A stretch of 64,000 bases of DNA from FEN-1350 sp964643355 (GTDB lineage Bacteria > Planctomycetota > Phycisphaerae > Sedimentisphaerales > Anaerohalosphaeraceae). The stretch covers positions 4,388 through 68,387 of the forward strand of contig CAZXPW010000022.1 in the NCBI GenBank assembly GCA_964643355.1, read 5' to 3'. Below, in pieces: positions 25,552-34,934 of this stretch. How positions within the stretch are numbered: the first letter of the stretch is position 1; each line of letters begins with the position of its first letter. A program made the position numbers and the translations under genes. The notes below the pieces were generated by a model that was not told the origin of the DNA, did no database searches, and was given only the letters and a program-made list of their open reading frames with translations.

Positions 25552-26016
25552 ATGAGACCCTGTGTGAATGACGCCAAAGACCAATTGGATATCGTGAGAA
25601 CACCACTGGACACCAACGGAAATCCACAAATTCCTGTGTTTGCAGGACAGGTGTTGGTAGTCGATAACAGTCTTGGCAATCAGGTGCAAGCCCGGCTACT
25701 GTTACAGAAACTGGGTTTTGAAGTATCCGTGGCAGATACGGGTCAACAAGCCGTAAACGCCATCGAAAATAACAGGTATGACCTGATATTCATGGACATG
25801 CAAGTGCTGGTCATGGAGGGTTACGAAGCGATTCAGTTACTGCGGTCTCAATCTGTCCAGACACCAATCATCGCCCTGATTGCGGATACAGTGCCACAAG
25901 ATGGAAATAAATGCATCGAAGCAGGATGCAGTGACTATCTTTCAAAGCCGATTGATTCCTCACAACTTGTTAATATCATCGATAAATTTCTTAAACCGAC
26001 TCTTGCAGGAAGGTGA
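25552..26016 (+). CDS. Atypical stand-alone receiver-domain protein
   Basis: A 154-residue protein with an N-terminal arm of about 33 residues and one CheY-like receiver domain. The phospho-acceptor Asp is present in 'YDLIFMDMQVLVMEGYEA' and the Lys in 'DYLSKPID', but the first acidic pair is reduced ('VVDNSLGN'), the usual MP after the acceptor is VL, and the switch Thr/Ser position reads 'ALIADT' with Ile. These changes predict weak or altered phosphorylation switching. There is no output domain. It begins 9 bases after the kinase stop and is almost certainly co-transcribed, so the pair probably forms a phosphorelay segment. Confidence 0.85.
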   Translation: MRPCVNDAKDQLDIVRTPLDTNGNPQIPVFAGQVLVVDNSLGNQVQARLLLQKLGFEVSVADTGQQAVNAIENNRYDLIFMDMQVLVMEGYEAIQLLRSQSVQTPIIALIADTVPQDGNKCIEAGCSDYLSKPIDSSQLVNIIDKFLKPTLAGR

Positions 26017-26085
26017 TCGATGGGTCCGAGTAGATGGAACTGCTCGTTGGTTCGAAGCCGATAAATTGCCCCTTCGGTACCCACT

Positions 26086-26109
26086 ACTGGGCAAAGGAGG
26101 ATGCCCAGT
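26086..26109 (+). other. Hairpin presenting AAGGAGGA in its loop
   Basis: ACTGGGCA (26086-26093) and TGCCCAGT (26102-26109) form a perfect 8-bp stem around the octaloop AAGGAGGA, a full Shine-Dalgarno sequence. It lies 70 bases past the receiver gene. It may be a terminator-like or RNA-stability element; an ATG directly after the loop (26101) is too close for normal initiation. Confidence 0.4.
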
Positions 26110-26208
26110 GAGGGTATTTATATAAATGAACCACTGCCTACCAGATATTCCATTCGAAACGAGGGTGAGGGGATCTGCTGGAAGAAGGTGAAGGCAAGGA
26201 ATTCACAC

Positions 26209-26237
26209 TTGAAAAGCGGGGGCATATTTCCTATAAT
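26209..26237 (+). promoter_or_regulatory. Sigma-70-type promoter of the first M60-type peptidase gene
   Basis: TTGAAA (26209-26214), 17 bases, TATAAT (26232-26237). A predicted start near 26244 gives a leader of about 26 bases before the ATG. The same element is conserved in front of the second paralog. Confidence 0.7.
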
Positions 26238-26269
26238 ACAGGGAATCAGGTTCATGTGTGGAGTGAGGC

Positions 26270-28099
26270 ATGAGACGACTTTCAGACAACATGGGCGATA
26301 CCTTGGAAGCATTTTCTTTTGGTATCACAAGGGTCTCTTCAATCTCTGAGTACCTGAAAATCAGGGATATCTTTGTTTGTTGCGTTTTCTTCTTCATGAT
26401 TCATTCGCCCGGTATTTCGGGGCAAGCCCCTGTTCTGATGCATTATGAGAATAAAACGGGCATTCAAGGTATCCCCTTGTCGTTCCAGCCCCCTCAGGTT
26501 AAAGCCGGGGATACCCCGATCTCATGGTCATTAATCAACGCTCCCGAAGGCATGGTCATCGATCCTGTGACGGGTGAGGCGAATTGGAACCAACCCATCG
26601 AGGGAACCTTCCATGTAACGGCCTCGGCATCCAACGCCACTGGATCTGATTCTCTGGAATGGGTTTTGATGATCGTTGTGAATGATTTTGAGGACCCGAC
26701 GATTGTATCTTCCAAGTATATGGATTTTGTCGTTCCACCGAATATTGCTCAATGGATGAACAATTATGGTGTGGATTCCTATCTGAATACCTGCTGGGAA
26801 TTAATGCACAACATTGTGGGGCATTGTCCGTTGAATGGACGGCAGGTTGTCCGTTACGATCCGAATGGGGGAGGAGGTGCCCACAGTGGCAATCCCGTTG
26901 AGGCAGGTCCTGTCTGGTGGTCCACCAATCCCGTCAATGGTTGGGAATTGGGGGCGTGGATGCATGAAGTGGGACATAATTTTCACGCATTGACCAACAT
27001 GAGTCGTATCACCGACACATGGGCAAGCGGCTTCTTTCACCATGGAATGGAATTGATGCAGACATTATTGGGCGAAAAACTGAAGTCCATGCCGGAAGTA
27101 TTCGCTTCGCAGACTGCCTATACGAATTTTGTGGCAAGGATGGATTGGAGAAGACAAAACCATTGGGAGAAATCTCAGACCTATATTGCTTGGCTGCAGA
27201 ATGGCGGCAGAGCCATCGATTATACGGGACCGAATCCCTATCAGGTATGGGGATTCATGTGTAAAGATCTCTGTGAATTGTATGGAACGGATGTGTTGGA
27301 AAAATCCATACGGGCGGTTCGGGTGGACGGTTTGCCCTCCGATATTTATGTGTCAGCCGATACGGACTTGAAGCGAAATACTGTGTTATTTTGTATCATG
27401 TCGAATTCAGCGGGAACGGATCTGCGATCGTATTTTGATCAATGGGGCTTTGATACCGATGGTGCGTTCTACGAACAGATCAATCCAATTGTGAGCGATA
27501 CCATTTCCCATCTGAATTACAATGAAGATGTTCATGGCTGGAAGCGATACTCCGGGAATGGACATTTCTATAAACTGATCACATGGCAATTGCCTTGGCA
27601 TGAAGGCGAACGGCATGGGTTGCGGAATCAGGGGCATCTGGCAACCATACGGTCGCAAGAAGAAGAGGCGTGGTTATCCAATCGATTCTCTGTAAGAACC
27701 AATATCTGGATTGGATTGACGGATGAGCGTGAAGAAGGGAATTGGCAGTGGTCTTCGGGGGAAATGTCCGAATTTCGAAACTGGAACTCCGGGGAACCCA
27801 ATGGTAAAACAAATGAAAATTATTGTGTCTTCCGATGGGGATCTAACCGGGGGTGGAACGATGCCCCCGGTGACAGGCGGTTATGGGCACTGATTGAACG
27901 GGATACCTTTCCGGTTCCGAACCCCGGTGACTTCGATCACAACGGCTTCGTCAATGTAGCCGACCTTGTTCTGTTTTCTTCAGAATGGCTTTCGCCAGTC
28001 GTAGCAGGCTCCAATGATCAATACGACCTTGATACAGATGGTCAGATCAATATTAAGGACCTTGGATGTTTTGGGCGTTATTGGGGAAGACAATATTAA
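26270..28099 (+). CDS. Secreted M60-type metallopeptidase with Ig-like, C-type lectin and dockerin-like domains
   Basis: A 609-residue protein. A long positively charged leader ends in a hydrophobic segment at about 33-50 ('IFVCCVFFFMIHSPGISGQ'), read as a signal peptide. Residues about 52-138 resemble a putative Ig (He_PIG) domain ('GIPLSFQPPQVKAGDTPISW'). The catalytic zinc motif is HEVGH (232-236), with E261 lying 24 residues after the last His, within the HExxHx(8-28)E gluzincin pattern of M60 enhancin-type enzymes. A C-type lectin-like domain follows ('HLATIRSQEEEAWLSNRF', 'WIGLTDEREEGNWQW', 'NYCVFRWG'), then a C-terminal dockerin-like pair ('DFDHNGFVNVADLVLFSSEWL'). M60 enzymes cut mucin-type glycoproteins, so a glycan-directed protease is likely. 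A close paralog lies at 32911. Confidence 0.85.
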   Translation: MRRLSDNMGDTLEAFSFGITRVSSISEYLKIRDIFVCCVFFFMIHSPGISGQAPVLMHYENKTGIQGIPLSFQPPQVKAGDTPISWSLINAPEGMVIDPVTGEANWNQPIEGTFHVTASASNATGSDSLEWVLMIVVNDFEDPTIVSSKYMDFVVPPNIAQWMNNYGVDSYLNTCWELMHNIVGHCPLNGRQVVRYDPNGGGGAHSGNPVEAGPVWWSTNPVNGWELGAWMHEVGHNFHALTNMSRITDTWASGFFHHGMELMQTLLGEKLKSMPEVFASQTAYTNFVARMDWRRQNHWEKSQTYIAWLQNGGRAIDYTGPNPYQVWGFMCKDLCELYGTDVLEKSIRAVRVDGLPSDIYVSADTDLKRNTVLFCIMSNSAGTDLRSYFDQWGFDTDGAFYEQINPIVSDTISHLNYNEDVHGWKRYSGNGHFYKLITWQLPWHEGERHGLRNQGHLATIRSQEEEAWLSNRFSVRTNIWIGLTDEREEGNWQWSSGEMSEFRNWNSGEPNGKTNENYCVFRWGSNRGWNDAPGDRRLWALIERDTFPVPNPGDFDHNGFVNVADLVLFSSEWLSPVVAGSNDQYDLDTDGQINIKDLGCFGRYWGRQY

Positions 28100-28166
28100 C
28101 AGGGGTCGCCCCCATCAGACACAAACCCTTCTTCTGCGGCAATTCTGCGTCTGGGAGCTTTGTCCC

Positions 28167-30593
28167 CTATGCTTCATTATTGTATCCACAATGAAAACAG
28201 CTTGTGCCATTCCATTTATAGGACAATTTACACTTCGGACAAAAACTTGTCACCGTAGTTGATTTATCCCCTGCGGATGAATCTGTTTTTGTGACGAACC
28301 ATTTTCTGGCCACAACTCCAATTTGGTCGGAGGTATAGATTTTACTTGCGAGATCGTTGGCATATTTACTGGGATTGGTGTGAACTCTATCACCAAAACG
28401 GCTCCATATCATGATGATATTGTCAAGGCAGGTAGTGTTGGATGGCGTCTCTCTCCATGTGCCGGATACCATACATAATTCTTTTAGATCCTCATAGTAT
28501 TCATCGACACCCCAAGCCCTAAGCAAGAAGGAACCAAGAAGAGAACATGAGTGAATGGAATCACATATAAGCCGAATATCCTCCGGTTTAGGAAGGATGG
28601 TTCCCTGCCGGTTATTGAGACCCACAATATCCATGCCGATAGTGTAAAATAACAAAGTCGGAACACATTCAATGAATTTTGGGGGGGTCGGCAGATTTGC
28701 TTTCTCTTGCGAGGCCATTAGCTTGTTTATTGTTTGTGGCAGGATTCGATAAAAAATGGCCAATTCCATTGCTGGCACAAGGTTTTTATTCAAAAAGCTG
28801 GAGAAGAAACCTCGTTTCGCGTCCGGCTCAAACCAGTGAAGATCGTCCACTCTTGCGATTATTCTTGACTTTACCTCGGAGTTTGCGGATATGTTTGAAA
28901 TAAAACAGTCAAAGGGCACAGGAGCGAACTTCCCTGTTACGACATCAAAGACGCAACTTACCGTAAGTTTCTTCAGGAAGCCGGTTCGTAAAACAACCGT
29001 CAGAACAATGGTGTTGTCCGATAGCGATACATTGTATTGTAAAGCCCCTATCGATACCCGTTTCGTCACAAGAGATTCAAAGAAAACTTGATCATCTTGT
29101 CTGAGACTGAGTAAAAGTTCTGATTCTGAGAAAAACAGGTGACAGTTGTCCGCTTGCGCAATCGCAATGGATTCAGGATTATTCTTGCCCTTCCAAGGGC
29201 AGGTATCCATGGATAACATATTGAGTATGGCAGAATTCTTATTGGGGATATCCCTCCAGAGGGTGTAATTCTTGGCGAAGTGAACGACATGTTGAGATCC
29301 CGCTTTTACCTGATGGGGACTCCTGACCCTCGACATATAGAACCGGAATCCCGTATACCCTAACGCTCCAAGGGTTGCCCCCCCGAAAAGGTTCAGCACA
29401 TATGGTACGACAAGACCGTTTTCCGCATAGAACTTCCAGACTTCCCAGATCGTGGTGAAAGGTGCAGCGATTACGGCAAAGCATCCAGCGGCAGTTACAA
29501 TCACCCAGAACAACGCCAGAGGAGCGAAGTTACTCGTGTATTGGATCGCATATTTTCCCAACAGACCGATTCCAATGGCCGCGGTAAACCCTATCAGGGG
29601 AATCCACAACAAAAAGAAGGCAAGAACATATTTCGAAGTGCCGTTGAGGAGATTGTCTCTGGAAAGACCAAATCCAAACTCTGATTCTTTCTGAGGATTC
29701 ACCGTGTTCCCATTCTCTGCTCCAATCGAATTGGCGTCTTGAATCGAGAGAGTTTCTTGGACGGGTACTTCTGTCAGAATTATCTCCGAAAGAGCAATCA
29801 CCCGTTCATCTTGGGCATCCAGCTCCTTGGCCGCTCGAAGGCTTACCTTGGCGTTGTCGGTGTCGCCGATTTCGTAAAACAATTGGGTGAGACGAATCCA
29901 ATGTGCCAAACTTTCCTTTTTACGATCCGCCTCGCTACTATTCCTTGCAAGAGGAACATAGGTTTGCAGAGCGGTTTCAAGAGATTTCCAATTCCGCTCA
30001 AGAACGGCCTGTGAACCGAAAATGCTGAAACTATGTGCCTCCCCGGAAGCAATGAAACTGAACATCCGGCTGTATTCGCCCTGAATAACACCGTCATAAA
30101 TAACGGCATCCCATTGGCTGACTTTTCCTTCATGTATCTGAATGGCGGGGAATTGGTTTTTCACCGCTTGAGCATTTCTACGAAGGTCTTCGAGATTACT
30201 TGTATTGCCGGCTCCAACGATAATCCGCCACTTCAGACCGTCAGGACCACTAAAGAGAACCTTGCCGCGAGGGTCGCTGGAGTATTCATCTGTGACCTGC
30301 CAGCCAGCGGGTAAGATCAATTCAAAGTACCCCTGAGGATCACGGTATACTTGGGGCTGCTCATCGGATTGCCGTAACTTATGCTCCAGATTTCCGTCAG
30401 ATGCCGCAAATAGTGAAACCGAGACCGCGGCGAAAAGAAGACAAGACGCTACAGAAAAGATGCGATCCGCTTTGACTCCATATTCCGCCGTGTTGGATGA
30501 TAATGATTGCTCCTTCGGTATCGGGACATTACCTAAGGAAATCGTGTGAATCGGAGGCATTTTTAATCCCTGTTGGCAAGATATGACTGTCAT
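28167..30593 (-). CDS. Unrecognised large membrane protein with C-terminal zinc ribbon
   Basis: I do not recognise this 808-residue protein. After a short N-terminal stretch a hydrophobic segment ('IFSVASCLLFAAVSVSLFAA') leads into an exported domain of about 250 residues ('YFELILPAGWQVTDEYSSDPRGKVLFSGPDG' resembles beta-rich lipoprotein-like modules). Three more membrane segments follow ('YVLAFFLLWIPLIGFTAAIGIGLL', 'LALFWVIVTAAGCFAVIAAP', 'VVPYVLNLFGGATLGALGYTG'), then a cytoplasmic part of about 370 residues ending in a CxxC...CxxC ribbon, 'FCPKCKLSYKWNGTSCFHCGY'. Start choice: ATG 30593 has GGAG seven bases upstream; a longer TTG frame starts at 30629. It lies between the two M60 paralogs on the opposite strand, convergent with the first. 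Confidence 0.75.
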   Translation of the reverse strand: MTVISCQQGLKMPPIHTISLGNVPIPKEQSLSSNTAEYGVKADRIFSVASCLLFAAVSVSLFAASDGNLEHKLRQSDEQPQVYRDPQGYFELILPAGWQVTDEYSSDPRGKVLFSGPDGLKWRIIVGAGNTSNLEDLRRNAQAVKNQFPAIQIHEGKVSQWDAVIYDGVIQGEYSRMFSFIASGEAHSFSIFGSQAVLERNWKSLETALQTYVPLARNSSEADRKKESLAHWIRLTQLFYEIGDTDNAKVSLRAAKELDAQDERVIALSEIILTEVPVQETLSIQDANSIGAENGNTVNPQKESEFGFGLSRDNLLNGTSKYVLAFFLLWIPLIGFTAAIGIGLLGKYAIQYTSNFAPLALFWVIVTAAGCFAVIAAPFTTIWEVWKFYAENGLVVPYVLNLFGGATLGALGYTGFRFYMSRVRSPHQVKAGSQHVVHFAKNYTLWRDIPNKNSAILNMLSMDTCPWKGKNNPESIAIAQADNCHLFFSESELLLSLRQDDQVFFESLVTKRVSIGALQYNVSLSDNTIVLTVVLRTGFLKKLTVSCVFDVVTGKFAPVPFDCFISNISANSEVKSRIIARVDDLHWFEPDAKRGFFSSFLNKNLVPAMELAIFYRILPQTINKLMASQEKANLPTPPKFIECVPTLLFYTIGMDIVGLNNRQGTILPKPEDIRLICDSIHSCSLLGSFLLRAWGVDEYYEDLKELCMVSGTWRETPSNTTCLDNIIMIWSRFGDRVHTNPSKYANDLASKIYTSDQIGVVARKWFVTKTDSSAGDKSTTVTSFCPKCKLSYKWNGTSCFHCGYNNEA

Positions 30594-30872
30594 GATGAGT
30601 CTCCACAGCAAAAAAGGCTTCCCGTGCAACCTGACGAATCGGTTGGATAGGATTTGATATCATGATTGCCCGGATGATCCCCCTGATCCAGCAGTGAACA
30701 TTATCCGCCAGATAATCGAGTAATGTCAAAATTCCAATGCAAGGTTTTTTCATACCTGCGGGATCATAGCAGATGCGTGGAACGATTACAAGGTTGGATT
30801 TGGCATTTTGTCGTACAAGTATTACTGAATGCTAACGGTCAATATCTATGCCCAACAGATCCTAGCCAAAGA

Positions 30873-30977
30873 CAGAACCCATATCAGGCGGCGGATGCCG
30901 CCGGAATGAGCAGTAATACGGCCGGCAAATACCTTCACAGCGGCAAGCCGGGAAGCGGGAAGACGGGAAATTGGAAA
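30873..30977 (+). pseudogene. Possible remnant of an IS21-family transposase N-terminus
   Basis: The frame encodes 'QNPYQAADAAGMSSNTAGKY' followed by 'LHSGKPGSGKTGNW', which resembles the 'AA-x-x-AGM-x-x-KTARKYL-x-x-GKLPS' start of IstA-like proteins. It is bounded by a stop and has no downstream continuation, so it can only be a fragment. The match is by eye. Confidence 0.35.
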
Positions 30978-31002
30978 TGAATATTTGGGGTGTGAAATTC
31001 TG

Positions 31003-31031
31003 TTTACTTATGGACTGGAATCCTGTAAATA
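31003..31031 (+). promoter_or_regulatory. Candidate sigma-70 promoter
   Basis: TTTACT (31003-31008), 17 bases, TAAATA (31026-31031), upstream of the gene at 31094. The boxes match the consensus at four and four positions. Confidence 0.4.
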
Positions 31032-31093
31032 ATGAGCCGTAGAATGCCCAAAAGCCAAATTCTCATAGATCAACTGTTTTGAGGGGTCGATGA

Positions 31094-32764
31094 ATGGAAA
31101 TATTGACTTTTAAGAAAGAAAACCAAACCCTTAAAAAGACTGGAATTGCCCTCTTTATTTCTTGTATGGCTCTTTTCGCGATGATAATTGTCATGGTTCG
31201 AGGGGACTTTGAATTTGGTTCAAAGATGTCACTTCTAGCAATGACCATTTTAACCGGATGTGTAATATTTGGACTTCTGATCTGCTATGGACATTTAAGT
31301 AGCCATCCCGATGAGTGTTTTCGCATTAAACCGGGTTATGAACCGGGTCTCATTCTTTTGTCTCAGGGCTTACACGACAGTAATTTGGCTATCGACAAAG
31401 CGGAATCCGAAATCAGCATCTCTCACAGGAAAGCAGCGGGGATATATGATGTCTATTATTTCGGAATCAACGAGATTCGATCTGACCTTGTGCTGGAAGA
31501 GGAGTCCGGGAAGATCATAAAGGAGGTGGATTGGGACACGAAAGCACTCGGACTCCTATATGCTGGTGGTCTTGGATATGCCTTGGCAAGTACTTTGGGT
31601 CGGAAGAAAACCCGTATAATACCGGCTATGGTGAAGAAAATTATCTTTCGAGTTTCGAAAACGAATGAGCCGGAAAATACATTTGAGTTCAAAATATTCA
31701 ACGGTTATAGCGGACTGGAAAAAAAACGCTTACGGCAAAATGAGAATTATATTAAAGCATTTAAGATTCATAATACCATTATGGGGTCAAAGCAATCCTC
31801 GGAAGAAGACGGATTGGATCATGTGGAGACTAAGCCAGTCAAGTTTACTCCGGAACAACTACACACACAATATGCGGGCTTGAATAAGAATAAAGCCATT
31901 CATTTTGCCCCCAATATACCAACGGATATGCTCCAGAATGCCATAGCCGCATATGCTCCGAATGTCAATATGCAGGATGTTCTGGTTCTGATTGATGACA
32001 CATCTGAACACAATGCCAAAGCAGGGGCTATCATTACAGATAGCCATATATACATACAGTCGCTGGGGGAAAAACCTATTGACCGAAAACTTTCTGACAT
32101 CACTTCTGTGGAGTATATGGGGTACTGTTTCTTCTTTCGACACAGAATATGTATCAACAAGAATATGGATCTAAAGTTGTTGTCGCTAACAAAAGCCCAT
32201 GCACTGTTACTGACCAAATTGCTCCAAGACATGTCCCCGTCGATTAAACCGAATGTGGTGATTAACATACGGAAAAATAAGCAGAAACGGGAACCTCAGA
32301 TTTGCAGAGGAATGTGGGTAAAGATATTCGGGGTACTGAATATAGTTGTTGCATGTCCAATGGCATTTCTGTTAGCTATTTGGCAGATTTCCTATTACTC
32401 TCTCTATTGGAATCTTGTGCCTTGCCTATTGCTCATGATTTTTGCTTGCCTGTTTTTCGTTCAAGGTATCTTGGCGATAAAGAGATCCCAAATGGATAGC
32501 GAAATGGTCGGGATTTTGGGATTTTTGTTCGGAGTTGTGTTTCTATGGAGCACTTGGGCTTATTTCGATGTCCAGTTATGGGTTAACCAAAATGCCATAT
32601 CAGAAAATGCAAATACATCTTGGCAGATACAGTTGGATGATATCGAAACTTCGAAAGATGAGTATGAAATACAGGGCGTTTTGAATAGGTGTATTTTCTT
32701 TGCCAAGGATCAAAATGGATCCCCTGCATTGCCTATGCCGGGGAGGGGAGGAGAACTGATTTAA
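31094..32764 (+). CDS. Unrecognised membrane protein with two PH/GRAM-like domains
   Basis: I do not recognise this 556-residue protein. It starts with two membrane helices ('TGIALFISCMALFAMIIVMV' and 'MTILTGCVIFGLLICYGHL'). A beta-rich segment follows at about 75-230 and a second one at about 285-385 whose pattern 'AGAIITDSHIYIQSL' and 'RKLSDITSVEYMG' is that of bacterial PH/YokE-like domains. Two more helices are near the C-terminus ('VVACPMAFLLAIWQISYYSL', 'LVPCLLLMIFACLFFVQGIL'), then a short tail. The PH-like pattern recurs in the protein at 34935, and all three unknowns of this region combine membrane anchoring with soluble sensor-like modules. A role in envelope stress or lipid sensing is possible but unsupported. 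Confidence 0.75.
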   Translation: MEILTFKKENQTLKKTGIALFISCMALFAMIIVMVRGDFEFGSKMSLLAMTILTGCVIFGLLICYGHLSSHPDECFRIKPGYEPGLILLSQGLHDSNLAIDKAESEISISHRKAAGIYDVYYFGINEIRSDLVLEEESGKIIKEVDWDTKALGLLYAGGLGYALASTLGRKKTRIIPAMVKKIIFRVSKTNEPENTFEFKIFNGYSGLEKKRLRQNENYIKAFKIHNTIMGSKQSSEEDGLDHVETKPVKFTPEQLHTQYAGLNKNKAIHFAPNIPTDMLQNAIAAYAPNVNMQDVLVLIDDTSEHNAKAGAIITDSHIYIQSLGEKPIDRKLSDITSVEYMGYCFFFRHRICINKNMDLKLLSLTKAHALLLTKLLQDMSPSIKPNVVINIRKNKQKREPQICRGMWVKIFGVLNIVVACPMAFLLAIWQISYYSLYWNLVPCLLLMIFACLFFVQGILAIKRSQMDSEMVGILGFLFGVVFLWSTWAYFDVQLWVNQNAISENANTSWQIQLDDIETSKDEYEIQGVLNRCIFFAKDQNGSPALPMPGRGGELI

Positions 32765-32849
32765 AAGACAAGATGGGGCTTATTGCCAAGGCGAGAATTT
32801 CCATGGGAACCTATGGAGAGGAAACCTGTAAAAAATAGAAACTCCTCAC

Positions 32850-32878
32850 TTGAATAATGAGGGCATATTTCCTATAAT
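32850..32878 (+). promoter_or_regulatory. Sigma-70-type promoter of the second M60-type peptidase gene
   Basis: TTGAAT (32850-32855), 17 bases, TATAAT (32873-32878). Box spacing and the following 'ACAGGGAA' match the copy at 26209-26237, so the promoter was duplicated with the gene. Confidence 0.7.
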
Positions 32879-32910
32879 ACAGGGAAATAGGTTAATGTGC
32901 GGAGTGAGGC

Positions 32911-34734
32911 ATGAAACTGCTTTCAAACAACCGGGGCGATACCGTGGAAGCATTTTCTTTCGGTATCACAAGGGACTCTTCAATCTCTGAGTTCCTGAAA
33001 ATCAGGGATGTACTTGTTTGTTGTGTTTTCTTCTTCATGATTCATTCGCCGGGTATTTCGGGGCAAGCCCCTGTTCTGATGCATTATGAGAACAAAACGG
33101 GCATTCAAGGAATCCCCTTGTCGTTCCAGCCCCCACAGGTGAAAGCCGGGGATACCCCGATCTCATGGTCATTAATCAACGCTCCCGAAGGCATGGTCAT
33201 CGATTCTGTGACGGGTGAGATGAGTTGGAGCCAGCCCATTGTGGAAACCTATTATATCACGATATCGGCAACCAATTCGACTGGATCTGATTCTCTGGAA
33301 TGGGTGCTGATGGTTGTTGAGAATGATTTTGAAAATCCTGTGATTGTATCCGCGGAGTTTATGGATTTCGTCGTTCCTCCGGAAATTGCTCAATGGATAT
33401 ACGATAATGATGCCATTTCGTATCTGAATACCTGCTGGGCAATGATGCACAATGTTGTTGGGTATTGTCCGTTAAACGGACGACAAGTCGTTCGTTACAA
33501 TGCCGCTGGAGGAGCCCATAGTGGAAATCCGGTAGAGGCGGGTCCCGCGTGGTGGTCCACAAATCCGATAGACGGATGGAGTTTGGGAGCATGGGACCAT
33601 GAAGTCGGGCACAATTTTCACGCCATGACCAATATGAGTCGAATCACCAATATGTGGGCGAGTACCTTTTTCCACCAAGGAATGGAATTCATGCAGACCC
33701 TGTTGGCGGACAAACTCATATCCATGCCGGAGGTATTTCCTTCTCGAACTGCCTATGAGAATTATGTAGCATGGATCGCCAAGAGACGACAGAATCATCG
33801 TAATAGTGCCAAGCACTATATTACTTGGCTGCAAAATGGTGGCAGAGCCATCGATTATCCGGGACCGACCCAATATCAGGCGTGGGCAGTTATCTGCCAA
33901 GAACTCAGTAGTCTCTATGGTACCGATGTAATGGAAAAGACGATCCGAGCAGTGCGGAAGGATGGGTTGCCATCGGAAATTTATGATTTAGCGGATACGG
34001 ATCCCAAACGAATCACCCTGCTATTGTGTATCCTGTCCAATGCCGCTGGAACGGATCTGAGATCGTATTTTGATCAGTGGGGCTTTGATATCGAAACAGG
34101 TTTCTATGAACAAGTCGATCCACTCGTAAGGGACACGATTTCCCATCTTCCTGACGAGGAGGTGTTTCATGGATGGGTACGATATCCAAGAAATGGGCAT
34201 TTCTATAAACTGATCACATGGCAATTGCCTTGGCATGAGGGGGAACGATACGGGTTACGGAATCAGGGGCATCTGGTAACAATACGATCAGAAGAAGAAG
34301 AGAAATGGTTATCCACCCGGTTTTCCCACAAAATCACGATTTGGATCGGATTGACGGATGAAGAGCAGGAGGGGATTTGGAAATGGATTTCAGGGGACAC
34401 TTCCGAATATCGGAATTGGCATACCGGTGAACCCATGCAGGGTACGAATGCGAATCATTGTGTGTTCCGATGGGGAGGCGAACTTGCTTGGAACGACACC
34501 TCTTTCGACAGGCGGTTATGGGCACTGATTGAACGGGATACCTTTCCGGTTCCGAACCCCGGTGACTTCGATCACAACGGCATCGTTAATGTAGCCGACC
34601 TTCTTCTGTTTTCCTCAGAATGGCTTTCGCCAGCCGTAGCAGGTTCCAATGATCAATACAACCTTGATGAAGATGGTTTGATCAATATCCTTGACCTTGG
34701 TTGTTTTGGAAAATACTGGGGAAGAAGATACTGA
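32911..34734 (+). CDS. Second M60-type metallopeptidase paralog with Ig-like, C-type lectin and dockerin-like domains
   Basis: A 607-residue paralog of the gene at 26270 with the same domain order. Zinc motif HEVGH is at 230-234 with E259 in the matching position. The lectin-like domain has 'HLVTIRSEEEEKWLSTRF', 'WIGLTDEEQEGIWKW' and 'NHCVFRWGG', and the C-terminus is 'GDFDHNGIVNVADLLLFSSEWL' followed by a second Asp loop. The first 100 residues differ from the paralog at only a few positions and the last 75 are nearly identical, while the catalytic middle has diverged. Promoter and ribosome site are also duplicated. Both copies keep every catalytic residue, so both are likely active, perhaps on different substrates. 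Confidence 0.85.
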   Translation: MKLLSNNRGDTVEAFSFGITRDSSISEFLKIRDVLVCCVFFFMIHSPGISGQAPVLMHYENKTGIQGIPLSFQPPQVKAGDTPISWSLINAPEGMVIDSVTGEMSWSQPIVETYYITISATNSTGSDSLEWVLMVVENDFENPVIVSAEFMDFVVPPEIAQWIYDNDAISYLNTCWAMMHNVVGYCPLNGRQVVRYNAAGGAHSGNPVEAGPAWWSTNPIDGWSLGAWDHEVGHNFHAMTNMSRITNMWASTFFHQGMEFMQTLLADKLISMPEVFPSRTAYENYVAWIAKRRQNHRNSAKHYITWLQNGGRAIDYPGPTQYQAWAVICQELSSLYGTDVMEKTIRAVRKDGLPSEIYDLADTDPKRITLLLCILSNAAGTDLRSYFDQWGFDIETGFYEQVDPLVRDTISHLPDEEVFHGWVRYPRNGHFYKLITWQLPWHEGERYGLRNQGHLVTIRSEEEEKWLSTRFSHKITIWIGLTDEEQEGIWKWISGDTSEYRNWHTGEPMQGTNANHCVFRWGGELAWNDTSFDRRLWALIERDTFPVPNPGDFDHNGIVNVADLLLFSSEWLSPAVAGSNDQYNLDEDGLINILDLGCFGKYWGRRY

Positions 34735-34934
34735 TCATGTAAGATGCGTTCCCCTGTTTTCTCCCCCCTCTGCCTTGGGATTCTGTCCCATGGATCAAAT
34801 GGCATTTTGCATTCCCTATGCCACAGAGGGCAGAGGAATGTGTGCCAAGGATCTCTCTTGAAATCATCCCCAAATTACTCTACTATCGTAATGTACGTGG
34901 TTGATATCGGATATATGATTCTCGGAGAACCCCG

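Larger units (their letters stand above)
30594..31093. other. Divergent intergenic region with a transposase remnant and a promoter
   Basis: About 500 bases between the leftward unknown gene and the rightward one. It contains a short coding fragment resembling the helix-turn-helix start of an IS21-type transposase (30873-30977) and a plausible promoter for the rightward gene (31003-31031). The rest shows nothing recognisable. Confidence 0.5.

Noticed and set aside
32911..34734. Cellulosome system based on dockerin-like domains
   Set aside because: No cohesin or scaffoldin gene occurs in the window, and such modules are common in planctomycete exoproteins without a cellulosome.
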